Origin: Novilysobacter selenitireducens
Lineage (GTDB): Bacteria; Pseudomonadota; Gammaproteobacteria; Xanthomonadales; Xanthomonadaceae
Direction: 5' to 3'
DNA: 64,000 nucleotides
NCBI RefSeq assembly: GCF_020026895.1
Contig: NZ_JAINZW010000008.1
Location: 29,155-93,154, forward strand
Shown: positions 30,874 to 41,670 of the stretch, in pieces
Position numbering within the stretch: position 1 is the stretch's first letter
Layout: each line of letters starts with the position of its first letter
Notes under the pieces: model-generated
The model's database searches: none
Told to the model about the DNA's origin: nothing
Seen by the model: the letters and a program-made list of their open reading frames with translations, nothing else
Made by a program: the position numbers and the translations under genes

Positions 30874-31986
30874 ATGCGCTCCGCCCTTCGCCTTGCCCCC
30901 CGTCGGCCGGGCCTGCTCCTGATGCCCCTGCTCACGTTGGCCCTGCTCGCGGCCTGCACGGGTGGCGACGCCGCCCCGGAGCAGGTGCGGCCGGTGCTGG
31001 TCGCCCGACCGCAACCGGCGACCGCGGCTGCTACCGCATTCGCAGGTGACGTGCGTGCGCGCGAGGAAAGCGCGCTGTCGTTCCGTGTCGGAGGGAAGCT
31101 GGTGGAGCGGTCTGTGGACGTCGGCGACCGCGTCCGCGCGGGCGATGTGCTGGCACGGCTGGATCCGGGCGACCTGCAGGCGCAGTCGCGCGCGGCGCAG
31201 GCGCAACTGGCCGCGGCCGAAGCCGAGCTGGGCCGCGCCCGCGCCGACCAGGCCCGCTATGCGCAACTGGGCGAGGGGCAGCTCGTCAGCCGCTCCACCA
31301 TCGATGCGCAGAACGCCGCAGCCATGGCCGCGCAGGGCCAGGTCAACGCGGCGCGCGCCAACCTCGACGTTGCCCGCAACCAGGCCGCGTACACCCGGCT
31401 GACCGCACCCGCCGATGGCGTCATCGCCGCCCGCCAGGCAGAGGCCGGGCAGGTGGTGGCTGCCGGGCAGGCAGTTTTCACGCTGGCCGCGGACGGCCCG
31501 CGCGAGGTGCTGTTCGCCGTGCCCGAGGGCGCCATCGAGGAAATCAACGTGGGCGACCCCGTGCAGGTGTCGCTGTGGTCCGACGAGGCCAGGCGCCTGC
31601 CGGGACGTATCCGCGAGATCGCGCCCGCCGCCGACCCGGCATCGCGCACGTTCGCCGCGCGCGCCACCGTCGATGCACCGCCCGAGGCCCTGGACCTGGG
31701 CCAGAGCGCGCGCGTGTTCCTCGCCGGCGCCGGCAATGGCCGCCTCAGCGTGCCTCTGTCGGCGCTGGTGCGCGAGGGCGGCACTGCATCGGTGTTCGTG
31801 GTCGACGCAAAGGACGCCACGCTCCAGTTGCGCCCCGTGCGCATCGGTCCCTATGGCGCCGATCGCGTGGTCGTCACGGACGGCCTTGCCGCAACCGACT
31901 GGGTGGTGACCGCCGGCGGACACCTGTTGCGCGCCGGCCAGAAGGTCGCGCCGGTGGATCGCGACAACCGCCCCGTGCGCCCCTGA
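30874..31986 (+). CDS. RND efflux periplasmic adaptor, lipoprotein
   Basis: A 370-residue membrane fusion protein. The lipobox LLAAC at about residues 24-28 predicts lipid anchoring. Then come the barrel-sandwich/lipoyl half (VGDRVRAGDVLARLDPGDLQ), an alpha-hairpin (residues about 105-165), the second lipoyl half (LTAPADGVIAARQAEAGQVV), a beta barrel and a membrane-proximal domain. It bridges the RND pump to TolC. Start ATG at 30874; the pump starts 15 bp after its stop. Confidence 0.95.
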   Translation: MRSALRLAPRRPGLLLMPLLTLALLAACTGGDAAPEQVRPVLVARPQPATAAATAFAGDVRAREESALSFRVGGKLVERSVDVGDRVRAGDVLARLDPGDLQAQSRAAQAQLAAAEAELGRARADQARYAQLGEGQLVSRSTIDAQNAAAMAAQGQVNAARANLDVARNQAAYTRLTAPADGVIAARQAEAGQVVAAGQAVFTLAADGPREVLFAVPEGAIEEINVGDPVQVSLWSDEARRLPGRIREIAPAADPASRTFAARATVDAPPEALDLGQSARVFLAGAGNGRLSVPLSALVREGGTASVFVVDAKDATLQLRPVRIGPYGADRVVVTDGLAATDWVVTAGGHLLRAGQKVAPVDRDNRPVRP

Positions 31987-32001
31987 CCGCAGGCCGTTCC
32001 C

Positions 32002-35000
32002 ATGCGCTTCAATCTTTCCGAGTGGGCCCTGCGCCACCGCAGCCTGGTGGTCTACGCAATGCTGGTGCTGGCACTGGCCGGCACGTTGTCGTACCTCAAC
32101 CTCGGCCGTAGCGAGGACCCGGCATTCACCTTCAAGGTGATGGTGATCCAGACGCGCTGGCCCGGCGCCACGGCCGAAGAGGTCTCGCGCCAGGTCACCG
32201 AGCGCATCGAGAAGAAGCTGATGGAAACCGGCGAGTACGAGTTCATCCGCTCGTACTCGCGGCCGGGCGAGTCGCAGGTGATCTTCGCCGCGCGCGATTC
32301 GATGCGCTCGGCCGAGATCGGGCCGCTCTGGTACCAGGTGCGCAAGAAGGTCGGCGACCTGCGGCCGCTGCTGCCGGCCGACGTCATCGGCCCGTTCTTC
32401 AACGACGAGTTCGGCGACACCTTCGGCAACATCTATGCGCTCACCGGCGAGGGCTTCGACTACGCGGTGCTCAAGGACTACGCCGAGCGCGTGCAGCTGG
32501 CGCTCCAGGACGTGCCCGACGTCGGCAAGATCGAGCTGTTCGGCGTGCAGGACGAAAAGATCTGGGTCGAGCTGTCCAACACCAAGCTGGCCACGCTCGG
32601 CGTGCCGGCCGCGGCGGTGAAGCAGGCGCTGGACCAGCAGAACGCCATGGCGCCGGCGGGCTTCTTCGAAACCGGCAGCAGCCGCGTGCCGCTGCGCGTG
32701 GACGGCAAGTTCGAATCCGTCGATGCCATCCGCGACTTCCCGATCCGCGTGGGCGACCGCACCTTCCGGCTTGGCGACGTGGCCGAGGTGCACCGCGGCT
32801 TCTCCGACCCACCGGCCCCGCGCATGCGCTTCATGGGCGAGGACGCCATCGGCATCGGCGTGGCGATGAAGCAGGGCGGCGACATCCTCGCGCTGGGCGA
32901 GACGCTGGAGCAGGAATTCGCGCGCCTGCAGGACACGCTGCCGGCCGGCATGGAACTGCGCAAGGTGTCCGACCAGCCCGCGGCCGTCGCCGAATCGGTC
33001 GGCGAATTCGTCAAGGTGCTGGCCGAGGCCGTGGCGATCGTGCTGCTGGTGAGCTTCCTGTCGCTGGGCGTGCGCACCGGCCTGGTGGTCGCGCTGTCGA
33101 TCCCGCTGGTGCTGGCGATGACCTTCGCGGTGATGGACTTCTTCGGCGTCGGCCTGCACAAGATCTCGCTGGGCGCGCTGGTGCTGGCGCTGGGCCTGCT
33201 GGTGGACGACGCGATCATCGCGGTGGAGATGATGGCCATCAAGATGGAGCAGGGCTTCAGCCGCCTGAAGGCCGCGGCCTTCGCATGGGAGTCCACCGCC
33301 TTCCCGATGTTGACCGGCACGCTGATCACCGCGGCGGGCTTCCTGCCGATCGCGACCGCGGCCTCGAGCACCGGCGAGTACACGCGTTCGCTGTTCCAGG
33401 TGGTGACCATCGCGCTGCTGGTGTCGTGGGTCGCGGCGGTCGTGTTCATCCCGTACCTGGGCGACAAGCTGCTGCCGGACCACGGCCATGGCGCCGCGCT
33501 CAAGCCCGGCTCGCTTGCCGCGCGCTGGCACGCACGTCGCCAGCGCTGGGCCGACAGGTACCCGGCGTTCGCCGACGTCATCGCGCCACCGCCGCACGAC
33601 GGCCGTGACCACGACCCGTATGCCACGAAGTTCTACATGCGGCTGCGCGGGTGGCTGGCGTGGTGCGTGCGTCGTCGCTGGCTGGTGATCGCCATGACCG
33701 TGGCGGCTTTTGCCGCATCGCTGGTGCTGTTCCGCTTCGTCCCGCAGCAGTTCTTCCCCGATTCGGTGCGGCCCGAACTCATGGTCGACATGGAGCTGGC
33801 CGAGGGCAGTTCGCTCAAGGCCACCGCCGCGGCCGCCGGGCGCCTGGAGGAGATGCTGGCCGAGCGCGAGGACCTGACCAGCTTCGTCGCCTACGTCGGT
33901 ACCGGCTCGCCGCGTTTCTACCTGCCGCTGGACCAGCAGCTGCCGGCCGCCAATTTTGCCCAGTTCGTGCTGATGCCGGAGAGCATCGAAGCGCGCGAAG
34001 CCCTGCGCGAATGGATCATCGAGGATGTCGTGCCGCGCTTCCCCGAGCTGCAGTTGCGCGTTACGCGCCTGGAGAACGGTCCGCCGGTCGGCTATCCGGT
34101 GCAGTTCCGCGTCTCGGGTGAGCACATCGAGCAGGTGCGCGAGATTGCCTACCGCGTGCGCGAGCAGATGCGGCAGAACCCGCACGTGGCCAACGTCAAC
34201 CTGGACTGGGACGAGCCGGGCAAGGTCGTGCGCCTGCACGTCGACCAGGAGCGCGCCCGCGCGCTGGGCATCAGCTCGGCGCAGCTGTCGCAGTTCCTGT
34301 CGAGCTCGCTCTCGGGCAGCCACATCAGCACGTACCGCGAGGGCAACGACCTGGTCGAGATGTCGTTGCGTGGCACCGACGACGAGCGCCTGCGCCTGGA
34401 CATGCTGGGCAGCCTGATGGTGCCGACCGGCAGTGGCACCAGCGTGCCGCTGACCCAGGTCGCCACGCTCGAGTACGGGTTCGAGGAAGGCATCATCTGG
34501 CACCGCGACCTGCGCCCGACGATGACCGTGCGCGCCGACATCTACGACGGAACGCAGCCGGCCACGGTCACGGCGCAGATCTCGCCGACGCTCGACGACA
34601 TCCGTGCCGGCCTGCCGTATGGCTACTCGGTGGAAGTGGGCGGCAGCGTCGAGGACGCCGCGCGCGGACAGTCGTCGATCGCCGCGGGCATGCCGCTGTT
34701 CCTGCTGGTGGTGTTCACGCTGCTGATGGTGCAGCTGCGCAGCTTCTCGCGCAGCGTGATGGTGCTGCTGACCGCGCCGCTGGGGCTGGTCGGGGCGACG
34801 CTGTTCCTGCTGGTGTTCCAGGTGCCATTCGGGTTCGTGGCGATGCTGGGAACGATCGCGCTGGCGGGCATGATCATGCGCAACTCGGTGATCCTCGTGG
34901 ACCAGATCGAGCAGGACCGAACCGAGGGCGCCGAGACCTGGCACGCGATCATCGAGGCCACTGTCCGCCGCTTCCGTCCGATCGTGCTGACGGCACTGGC

Positions 35001-35163
35001 GGCGATCCTGGCGATGATCCCGCTGTCGCGAAGCGCGTTCTTCGGACCGATGGCGGTCGCCATCATGGGCGGCCTGCTGGTGGCCACGGTGCTGACCCTG
35101 TTCTTCCTGCCGGCGCTGTATGCGGCGTGGTTTCGGGTCAGGCTGCCGGAGCGAGCGGACTGA
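32002..35163 (+). CDS. Efflux RND transporter permease
   Basis: A 1053-residue inner membrane proton-driven pump. It has the RND layout: TM1 at the N terminus (SLVVYAMLVLALAGTLSYLN), a large periplasmic porter domain, TM2-6 with LVLALGLLVDDAIIAVE carrying the proton-relay aspartate pair, a second periplasmic domain and TM7-12 (GFVAMLGTIALAGMIMRNSV). A hydrophilic cytoplasmic stretch sits between the halves (about residues 490-545). Sequence suggests the divergent HAE-like branch with VIQTRWPGATAEEVSRQVTE, not the AcrB core group, so the substrate range is open. Confidence 0.96.
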   Translation: MRFNLSEWALRHRSLVVYAMLVLALAGTLSYLNLGRSEDPAFTFKVMVIQTRWPGATAEEVSRQVTERIEKKLMETGEYEFIRSYSRPGESQVIFAARDSMRSAEIGPLWYQVRKKVGDLRPLLPADVIGPFFNDEFGDTFGNIYALTGEGFDYAVLKDYAERVQLALQDVPDVGKIELFGVQDEKIWVELSNTKLATLGVPAAAVKQALDQQNAMAPAGFFETGSSRVPLRVDGKFESVDAIRDFPIRVGDRTFRLGDVAEVHRGFSDPPAPRMRFMGEDAIGIGVAMKQGGDILALGETLEQEFARLQDTLPAGMELRKVSDQPAAVAESVGEFVKVLAEAVAIVLLVSFLSLGVRTGLVVALSIPLVLAMTFAVMDFFGVGLHKISLGALVLALGLLVDDAIIAVEMMAIKMEQGFSRLKAAAFAWESTAFPMLTGTLITAAGFLPIATAASSTGEYTRSLFQVVTIALLVSWVAAVVFIPYLGDKLLPDHGHGAALKPGSLAARWHARRQRWADRYPAFADVIAPPPHDGRDHDPYATKFYMRLRGWLAWCVRRRWLVIAMTVAAFAASLVLFRFVPQQFFPDSVRPELMVDMELAEGSSLKATAAAAGRLEEMLAEREDLTSFVAYVGTGSPRFYLPLDQQLPAANFAQFVLMPESIEAREALREWIIEDVVPRFPELQLRVTRLENGPPVGYPVQFRVSGEHIEQVREIAYRVREQMRQNPHVANVNLDWDEPGKVVRLHVDQERARALGISSAQLSQFLSSSLSGSHISTYREGNDLVEMSLRGTDDERLRLDMLGSLMVPTGSGTSVPLTQVATLEYGFEEGIIWHRDLRPTMTVRADIYDGTQPATVTAQISPTLDDIRAGLPYGYSVEVGGSVEDAARGQSSIAAGMPLFLLVVFTLLMVQLRSFSRSVMVLLTAPLGLVGATLFLLVFQVPFGFVAMLGTIALAGMIMRNSVILVDQIEQDRTEGAETWHAIIEATVRRFRPIVLTALAAILAMIPLSRSAFFGPMAVAIMGGLLVATVLTLFFLPALYAAWFRVRLPERAD

Positions 35164-35167
35164 CTTT

Positions 35168-35346
35168 CCTTCTCCCTTCGGGAGAAGGTGCCCGAAGGGC
35201 GGATGAGGGTTCGGCGAAGTGGAAGAGGGCGAGCATCAGTCGCATACACAAGAGCCCGCGCAATGCGGGCTTTTGATTGTTCCAGCAATCATCGCCATTT
35301 CAGCTTCGCCGAACCCTCTCGCCATCCCTCTCCCGGAGGGAGAAGG
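35168..35346. repeat. Long inverted repeat, family C, with internal terminator
   Basis: The ends are hairpins in themselves (CCTTCTCC to GGAGAAGG at 35168-35188; a related [25 protein letters not shown] end finishing at 35346). Inside, AGGGTTCGGCGAAG (35206-35219) is exactly complementary to 35304-35317. At the centre AGCCCGC (35253-35259) and GCGGGCT (35265-35271) plus TTTT form a terminator suited to the convergent RND and lipoprotein genes. No gene lies here. Confidence 0.8.
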
Positions 35347-35372
35347 AGTCAAGATAGATAGCGGCCAAGCGA

Positions 35373-35990
35373 TCAATCCTCATCGCCCCACGGCGCGGGC
35401 GGTAGCGGGACCGGCCTGGTGAGGTCGAACTCGACCTGGAACAGCCGGCCGCCCGGGCGCGACAGCTCGTAGACGAAGGTCCGTCCCGGCTGCAGTTCCA
35501 TCGCCCACGTGTTGGTGAGCGAAGCATTCAGGCCCTCGCGCAGGAACATCGCCTTGGAGAACTCGTCGACCGGGAACTCCTGCCGCGTCGCCGTACCCAG
35601 GCTGGCGGTGTCGCCGCCGTACATGGTCACCGCGTCGTGGCTGCCGTCTTCGTGGCGATGGTCGTGCTTGAGCCGCAGGCCCGGGCCGGTGCGAGTGATG
35701 ACCCAGGTGCGTGAGCGGTCGTCGCCGACATGGAACGGCACCCGCAATTCGTTGCCGTCGCACCCGCGCACGTGCATCACCAGGTCCTTGCCGGCGAACG
35801 GGTTGTCGCCGGTCGGCGGCGGGGTGTCGGTGACGACGCGACCGGCGAAGGCCTGGCCGCACAGGGCCTGAAGGCCCGTGTAGAAACGGTCGGCCGGCAG
35901 TGGCGCGGACGCGGTGGAGGTCGGGCCGGTCGCGCAGCCCGAGAGGGCGACAGCGGCAGCAAGAAGTGAAGTGCGCAGGGTCATGTTCAT
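35373..35990 (-). CDS. Lipoprotein of unknown function
   Basis: A 205-residue predicted lipoprotein: MNMTLRTSLLAAAVALSGCATG gives a clear lipobox (LSGC). The mature part includes a DRFYTGLQALCGQAFAGRVV segment, a LVMHVRGCDGNELRVPFHVG segment with a likely disulfide partner, and WVITRTGPGLRLKHDHRHEDGS with a His-rich patch. I do not recognise a characterised family; similar proteins are annotated as secreted unknowns in xanthomonads. ATG at 35990 is preferred over a TTG two codons upstream. Confidence 0.8.
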   Translation of the reverse strand: MNMTLRTSLLAAAVALSGCATGPTSTASAPLPADRFYTGLQALCGQAFAGRVVTDTPPPTGDNPFAGKDLVMHVRGCDGNELRVPFHVGDDRSRTWVITRTGPGLRLKHDHRHEDGSHDAVTMYGGDTASLGTATRQEFPVDEFSKAMFLREGLNASLTNTWAMELQPGRTFVYELSRPGGRLFQVEFDLTRPVPLPPAPWGDED

Positions 35991-36101
35991 CGCCAAACCG
36001 TAGCAGCCAGCGCCGCCGCGGCAAACCTCGCTGCAACATCCCGCGGCCGGGCAGCCGACGCGGGGCGCTGGCGCCGAAGGCGCGTCGATGGTCCAATGCG
36101 C

Positions 36102-38174
<2,073 letters not shown>

Positions 38175-38249
38175 CGTGCACGCGGGTGTGGCCGTTGCCG
38201 CGGGGGCGGGGCGGCCGCACACTCGCGCGAATCCGTCCGGAGCGCCGTG

Positions 38250-38918
38250 ATGCGAAAGCCCTGGCAGATCCTGCTGCATCGGCACCCATCGGCGCTGCTG
38301 CTCGCCGTCCAGCTGTTGAGCCTGCTGCTGTACCCCTTGCTGGACGAGAGCCCGGATGACCGCGCGCTGTTCGGCGCCGCCACGCTGGTCGTCGTCCCAC
38401 TGGCGGTGTGGGTGGTCAACCGGAGTCCGGCCATCAACTGGGTGGCGTGGCTGCTCGCGCTGCCGGCGATGGGGCTGTCGGTGGCGGCGATCACGAGGCA
38501 GGAGCCGCAATGGCTGCCGTGGTCGTCGATCCTGGAGGCCGCGCTGTACTTCTACGCGGCCGGCAGCCTGATCCGCTACATGATGGACGACCACGTGGTC
38601 ACGGCCGACGAGCTGTTCGCGGCCGGCGCCACCTTTACGCTGCTGGCGTGGGGGTTCGCCTACGCCTATTTCGCCTGCCAGGCCTGGGTGCCGGGGAGCT
38701 TCACGGGCGTCGTGGAGCCGGAGCGACCCCGGCAATGGATCGAGCTGCTGTTCCTCAGCTTCAGTACGCTGTCGGGCGTGGGCAACGGCGACATCCTGCC
38801 GCTGTCGTCGCCGGCGCGCGTGCTGGTGATGCTCCAGCAGTTCGCGGGCGTGGGTTACATCGCCACGGTGGTCTCGCGGCTGATCGCACTCACCGTGACG
38901 CGTCGGCAGTGGACGTGA
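38250..38918 (+). CDS. Two-TM-type ion channel protein with unusual filter
   Basis: A 222-residue membrane protein. About four hydrophobic helices in the first half (e.g. LLLAVQLLSLLLYPLL, FGAATLVVVPLAVWVV) are followed by an outer helix, a pore loop and an inner helix as in the Ion_trans_2 superfamily. The loop ELLFLSFSTLSGVGNGDILP matches the K+ channel pore, but the signature TVGYG is GVGNG. Ion selectivity is therefore uncertain. ATG at 38250 (a GTG lies one codon before). Downstream of thiC by about 75 bp, possibly read through. Confidence 0.78.
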   Translation: MRKPWQILLHRHPSALLLAVQLLSLLLYPLLDESPDDRALFGAATLVVVPLAVWVVNRSPAINWVAWLLALPAMGLSVAAITRQEPQWLPWSSILEAALYFYAAGSLIRYMMDDHVVTADELFAAGATFTLLAWGFAYAYFACQAWVPGSFTGVVEPERPRQWIELLFLSFSTLSGVGNGDILPLSSPARVLVMLQQFAGVGYIATVVSRLIALTVTRRQWT

Positions 38919-38926
38919 TCGCCGTC

Positions 38927-38951
38927 AAAAAAAATCGCGCCAATGGCGCGA
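38927..38951 (-). terminator. Leftward terminator after the channel gene
   Basis: TCGCGCC (38935-38941) and GGCGCGA (38945-38951) form a 7-bp stem. On the minus strand it is followed by eight T (the A-tract 38927-38934 on plus). It therefore terminates leftward transcripts best, although no minus-strand gene lies to the right. Confidence 0.75.
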
Positions 38952-39021
38952 ATCGAGGAACCACGGTTGTAGGACGTCGGCGAGAGAGGGGCCTGGGCTG
39001 AACGCAGGCGCGGCTGCGTTC
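38952..39021 (-). ncRNA. Candidate leftward small RNA
   Basis: The strong minus-strand terminator at 38927-38951 has no coding gene feeding it. Directly upstream on that strand is an 8-bp hairpin, GAACGCAG (39000-39007) pairing with CTGCGTTC (39014-39021). A leftward transcript from the 261-bp gap would carry a 5' stem and an Hfq-type terminator tail. No promoter or family match is recognised. Confidence 0.25.
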
Positions 39022-39079
39022 ATGGCATCAAGGTAGAATCATCCGCCCGCCCCGCGCCTGTCCCGACAGGGCCGGGCGG

Positions 39080-39143
39080 TGTGCCGAACCTGTCGGCTCT
39101 CCTTTCCCATTACTACCTTCGCCTGCGCGGGCCGTTCGGCACA
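39080..39143. repeat. 10-bp perfect inverted repeat in the leader of the winged-helix regulator
   Basis: TGTGCCGAAC (39080-39089) and GTTCGGCACA (39134-39143) are exact reverse complements, 44 nt apart. A second small hairpin CCTGTC/GACAGG lies at 39057-39070. Both are within 125 bp of the start at 39180 and could be a leader structure or two half-sites of a looping operator. Confidence 0.5.
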
Positions 39144-39179
39144 TGACGGCGGCGCAGCTGCCGAGCACCCTCACGCCCC

Positions 39180-41537
39180 ATGCCGCCATCGGTCGATCCG
39201 CCCACACCGCCCGCACCGCGACTGCCGCAACGGATGCGCGTGGGCGATTGCATGGTCGATGTGCCGCTGCGTGAGATCACCTGTCCGGACGCGCGGCGGC
39301 CCAAGCGCGTCACGCCCAAGGCGATGGCGGTGCTGTTGGTGCTGGTGGAGCAGGCGGGGCGGGTCGTCCCCCGCGAGACCCTTTTATCCACCGTCTGGCC
39401 CGACACGCTGCCCACCGACGACGTGCTGACCCAATCCGTCACACAGTTACGCAAGGCGTTCGGGGAGCAACGGGGCGACGCTCGCTATATCGAAACCATT
39501 GCCAAGACCGGCTACCGGCTGCTGGCGCGGGTGGAGATGGTCGTGGAGCCGCAGATGGAGCGTGCAGTCGAGGAGACTGTACCTGCGCCGTCCGCGACGC
39601 CGGGGACCGTGGCCGCCCCGGTGACGCCGTGGCCCGCAAGGACACGCGCTGCTCCACGTTCACCCTGGACGGAGCCGCTCATCGCGGGGACGGTTGCCGT
39701 CGTGCTGGCGTTGCTGTTGCTGGCCGCGTTGCTGCTTCGCGGGGAGGGCGCGCCCGCGCCGGAACACGATGCCGCGGCGGCCGGCCCGGCGGCCACGACC
39801 TGGCTGCCGCCCGCGTCCGCCAACGAGCGGCCCTATCGCCTCATCACCTCGGCGCCCGGGTTCGAGCTTGCCCCCAGCCTGTCGCCCGATGCATCGCTTG
39901 TCGCGTACTCGGCCACGGTGGCGGGGCGGCGCGGGACCGTCATCCTGGTCCAGACCACCGACCAGTCCCAGCCACGCCAATTGAGCTTTCCAGCAGACGC
40001 CGTGTCCGATCGCAATCCAACGTGGTCGCCGGATGGACGCGAAATCGCGTTTGCACGCCAGGGGCCGGGCGACGACTGCCGGGTCCTGGTGGTCGCTGCG
40101 GTCGGAGGCGATGAACGGGAGGTCGCACGGTGCCGTGTCGATGACCTGTTGAGTTTCGACTGGACGCCGGACGGCGAAGGGCTGGTGTTCGGCAGCATGG
40201 CCACGGGAGAGGGTGTCGCGGGGCTGCGGGTGCTTGACCTGGTGAGCGGCGACTGGCGGGTCATCGACTACGACACGTCCCGCACCGACCTGGACTATGC
40301 CCCCCGGTACTCGCCCGATGGGCGCTGGATCGTATTCGTGCGCAACCCCCAGCTGGGTGGCCTCTGGCGCGTGCCGGCCGCAGGCGGAACGCCTGAGCCG
40401 CTGACCACTGGCAGCGTCGAGATTCGCGGTTGGGACTGGCTGCCCGACGGACGCGCGCTGGTGTTCGGGCAGCGGGTCGACAATGAGACCCGCATCTACC
40501 GCCTGGACCTGGAGACCCGTGAGGTGCTCGATCTGGGCATTCGCGACGCGCAGACGCCGGCCGTGGCGGCGCGTGCCGGGATGCTGGCGTTCGTCCGCCG
40601 CAATCCGCAGTTCGGGATCTTCCGTATCAGCCGCTCGGGCGCCGGAACGACTCCTCCCGCCCACCTGTTCGCGTCGACCGGGCGCGACACCCAGCCCGCG
40701 CTGGCGCCCGACAACCGGCATCTGGTGTTCACATCCGACCGCGCGGGTGACTTCAACCTCTGGTGGGCGGACCTGGAAGAGCCCCGCAATCCCCGGATGA
40801 TTGTCGGGTTGCGCCCCAGCACCGGCAGCATGCCGCAGTGGTCCCGCGACAGCGCGCGCTTCCTGGTGCATGGCAGTGTCGAGGGCGGCGGCCCCGCCGC
40901 CATTTTTGAAGTCGAGCCTGCCAGTGGACGGGTTGCACGACTGCCCGTCCCCGAGGGCAGTCCGCAGCAGGCCGCGTATATGCCGGACACGAGCCGGCTG
41001 CTGGTCAACGCGCAGCATGACGATGGTGAGAACCGGCTGACCCTTTACGACCGCTCGCGTTCACCGTGGCGCGGGCTGGCGTCGCTGCAGGACGTGTCGC
41101 TGGCCAGGGTCGATCCGGCGGGCGGGCGGGTGCTGTTCACGCGGCTCTCGGCCAACGGATTATGGGAGGCAGACCTGGACCTTTCGCCGGGCAGTATCCG
41201 GCGCGTCGATCCCGAAGCACCGCTTCGATGGCGCTACCAGACGTGGGCCATCGACGAAGCGGGGCAGGTGGGATATGTCGAACCCAGCCCTCGCTGCTTG
41301 GCCAGCTTCCGCATCATCGCAGGGCCCGCTGCCGGCCTCCGGGCGTCACGCTCGACGTGCCTGCAACCGGACCAGCTCGCTACCACCACGGGATTCAGTC
41401 TCAGCAATGCGCTGGACGCGATCTTCGTGCCGTTGACGGTCGAGGATGGCACCGACATCGCATTCATGCCCCTGCCTCCACCGCCAGGCAAGACCCCGGA
41501 CGGTTCCACTGTGTTCATCCAACCTGTTGATAGGTAA
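39180..41537 (+). CDS. Membrane-tethered winged-helix regulator with TolB-like beta-propeller
   Basis: A 785-residue protein of CadC-like topology. Residues about 20-118 are an OmpR/PhoB-type winged helix (LREITCPDARRPKRVTPKAM, LLSTVWPDTLPTDDVLTQSV, RYIETIAKTGYRLL). A Pro/Ala linker is followed by one transmembrane helix at about 165-188 (AGTVAVVLALLLLAALLL). The rest is a periplasmic WD40-like/PD40 propeller with repeated blades such as SPDGREIAFARQG and SPDGRWIVFVRNP. This suggests direct signal transfer from the periplasm to DNA without a kinase. It lies upstream of an AraC regulator and a TonB-dependent receptor. Ligand and targets unknown. Confidence 0.88.
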   Translation: MPPSVDPPTPPAPRLPQRMRVGDCMVDVPLREITCPDARRPKRVTPKAMAVLLVLVEQAGRVVPRETLLSTVWPDTLPTDDVLTQSVTQLRKAFGEQRGDARYIETIAKTGYRLLARVEMVVEPQMERAVEETVPAPSATPGTVAAPVTPWPARTRAAPRSPWTEPLIAGTVAVVLALLLLAALLLRGEGAPAPEHDAAAAGPAATTWLPPASANERPYRLITSAPGFELAPSLSPDASLVAYSATVAGRRGTVILVQTTDQSQPRQLSFPADAVSDRNPTWSPDGREIAFARQGPGDDCRVLVVAAVGGDEREVARCRVDDLLSFDWTPDGEGLVFGSMATGEGVAGLRVLDLVSGDWRVIDYDTSRTDLDYAPRYSPDGRWIVFVRNPQLGGLWRVPAAGGTPEPLTTGSVEIRGWDWLPDGRALVFGQRVDNETRIYRLDLETREVLDLGIRDAQTPAVAARAGMLAFVRRNPQFGIFRISRSGAGTTPPAHLFASTGRDTQPALAPDNRHLVFTSDRAGDFNLWWADLEEPRNPRMIVGLRPSTGSMPQWSRDSARFLVHGSVEGGGPAAIFEVEPASGRVARLPVPEGSPQQAAYMPDTSRLLVNAQHDDGENRLTLYDRSRSPWRGLASLQDVSLARVDPAGGRVLFTRLSANGLWEADLDLSPGSIRRVDPEAPLRWRYQTWAIDEAGQVGYVEPSPRCLASFRIIAGPAAGLRASRSTCLQPDQLATTTGFSLSNALDAIFVPLTVEDGTDIAFMPLPPPPGKTPDGSTVFIQPVDR

Positions 41538-41586
41538 GCATTAAGTCCGTTCGTAATTCTTTCGTAAGAGTGTCGCGGAATAATTT

Positions 41587-41600
41587 CGGACAACTGTCCG
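41587..41600. promoter_or_regulatory. Palindrome upstream of the AraC gene
   Basis: CGGACA-AC-TGTCCG is a 6-bp perfect dyad in an AT-richer patch (41538-41600), 71 bp before the AraC-family start. A candidate operator for that regulator or the winged-helix protein. Confidence 0.4.
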
Positions 41601-41670
41601 CCAACTTTCCTGAAGCCGGGCACCCGATCGGGCACATCCATGCGCTGGCATAGGCAAACAGGATGGGCAG

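Noticed and set aside
30850..34944. Open reading frame of 1364 codons on the minus strand across the efflux operon
   Set aside because: It is antisense to clear adaptor and RND pump genes; its composition (His, Arg, Ala, Gln, Gly rich) is that of a GC-driven shadow frame and it has no recognisable domain.
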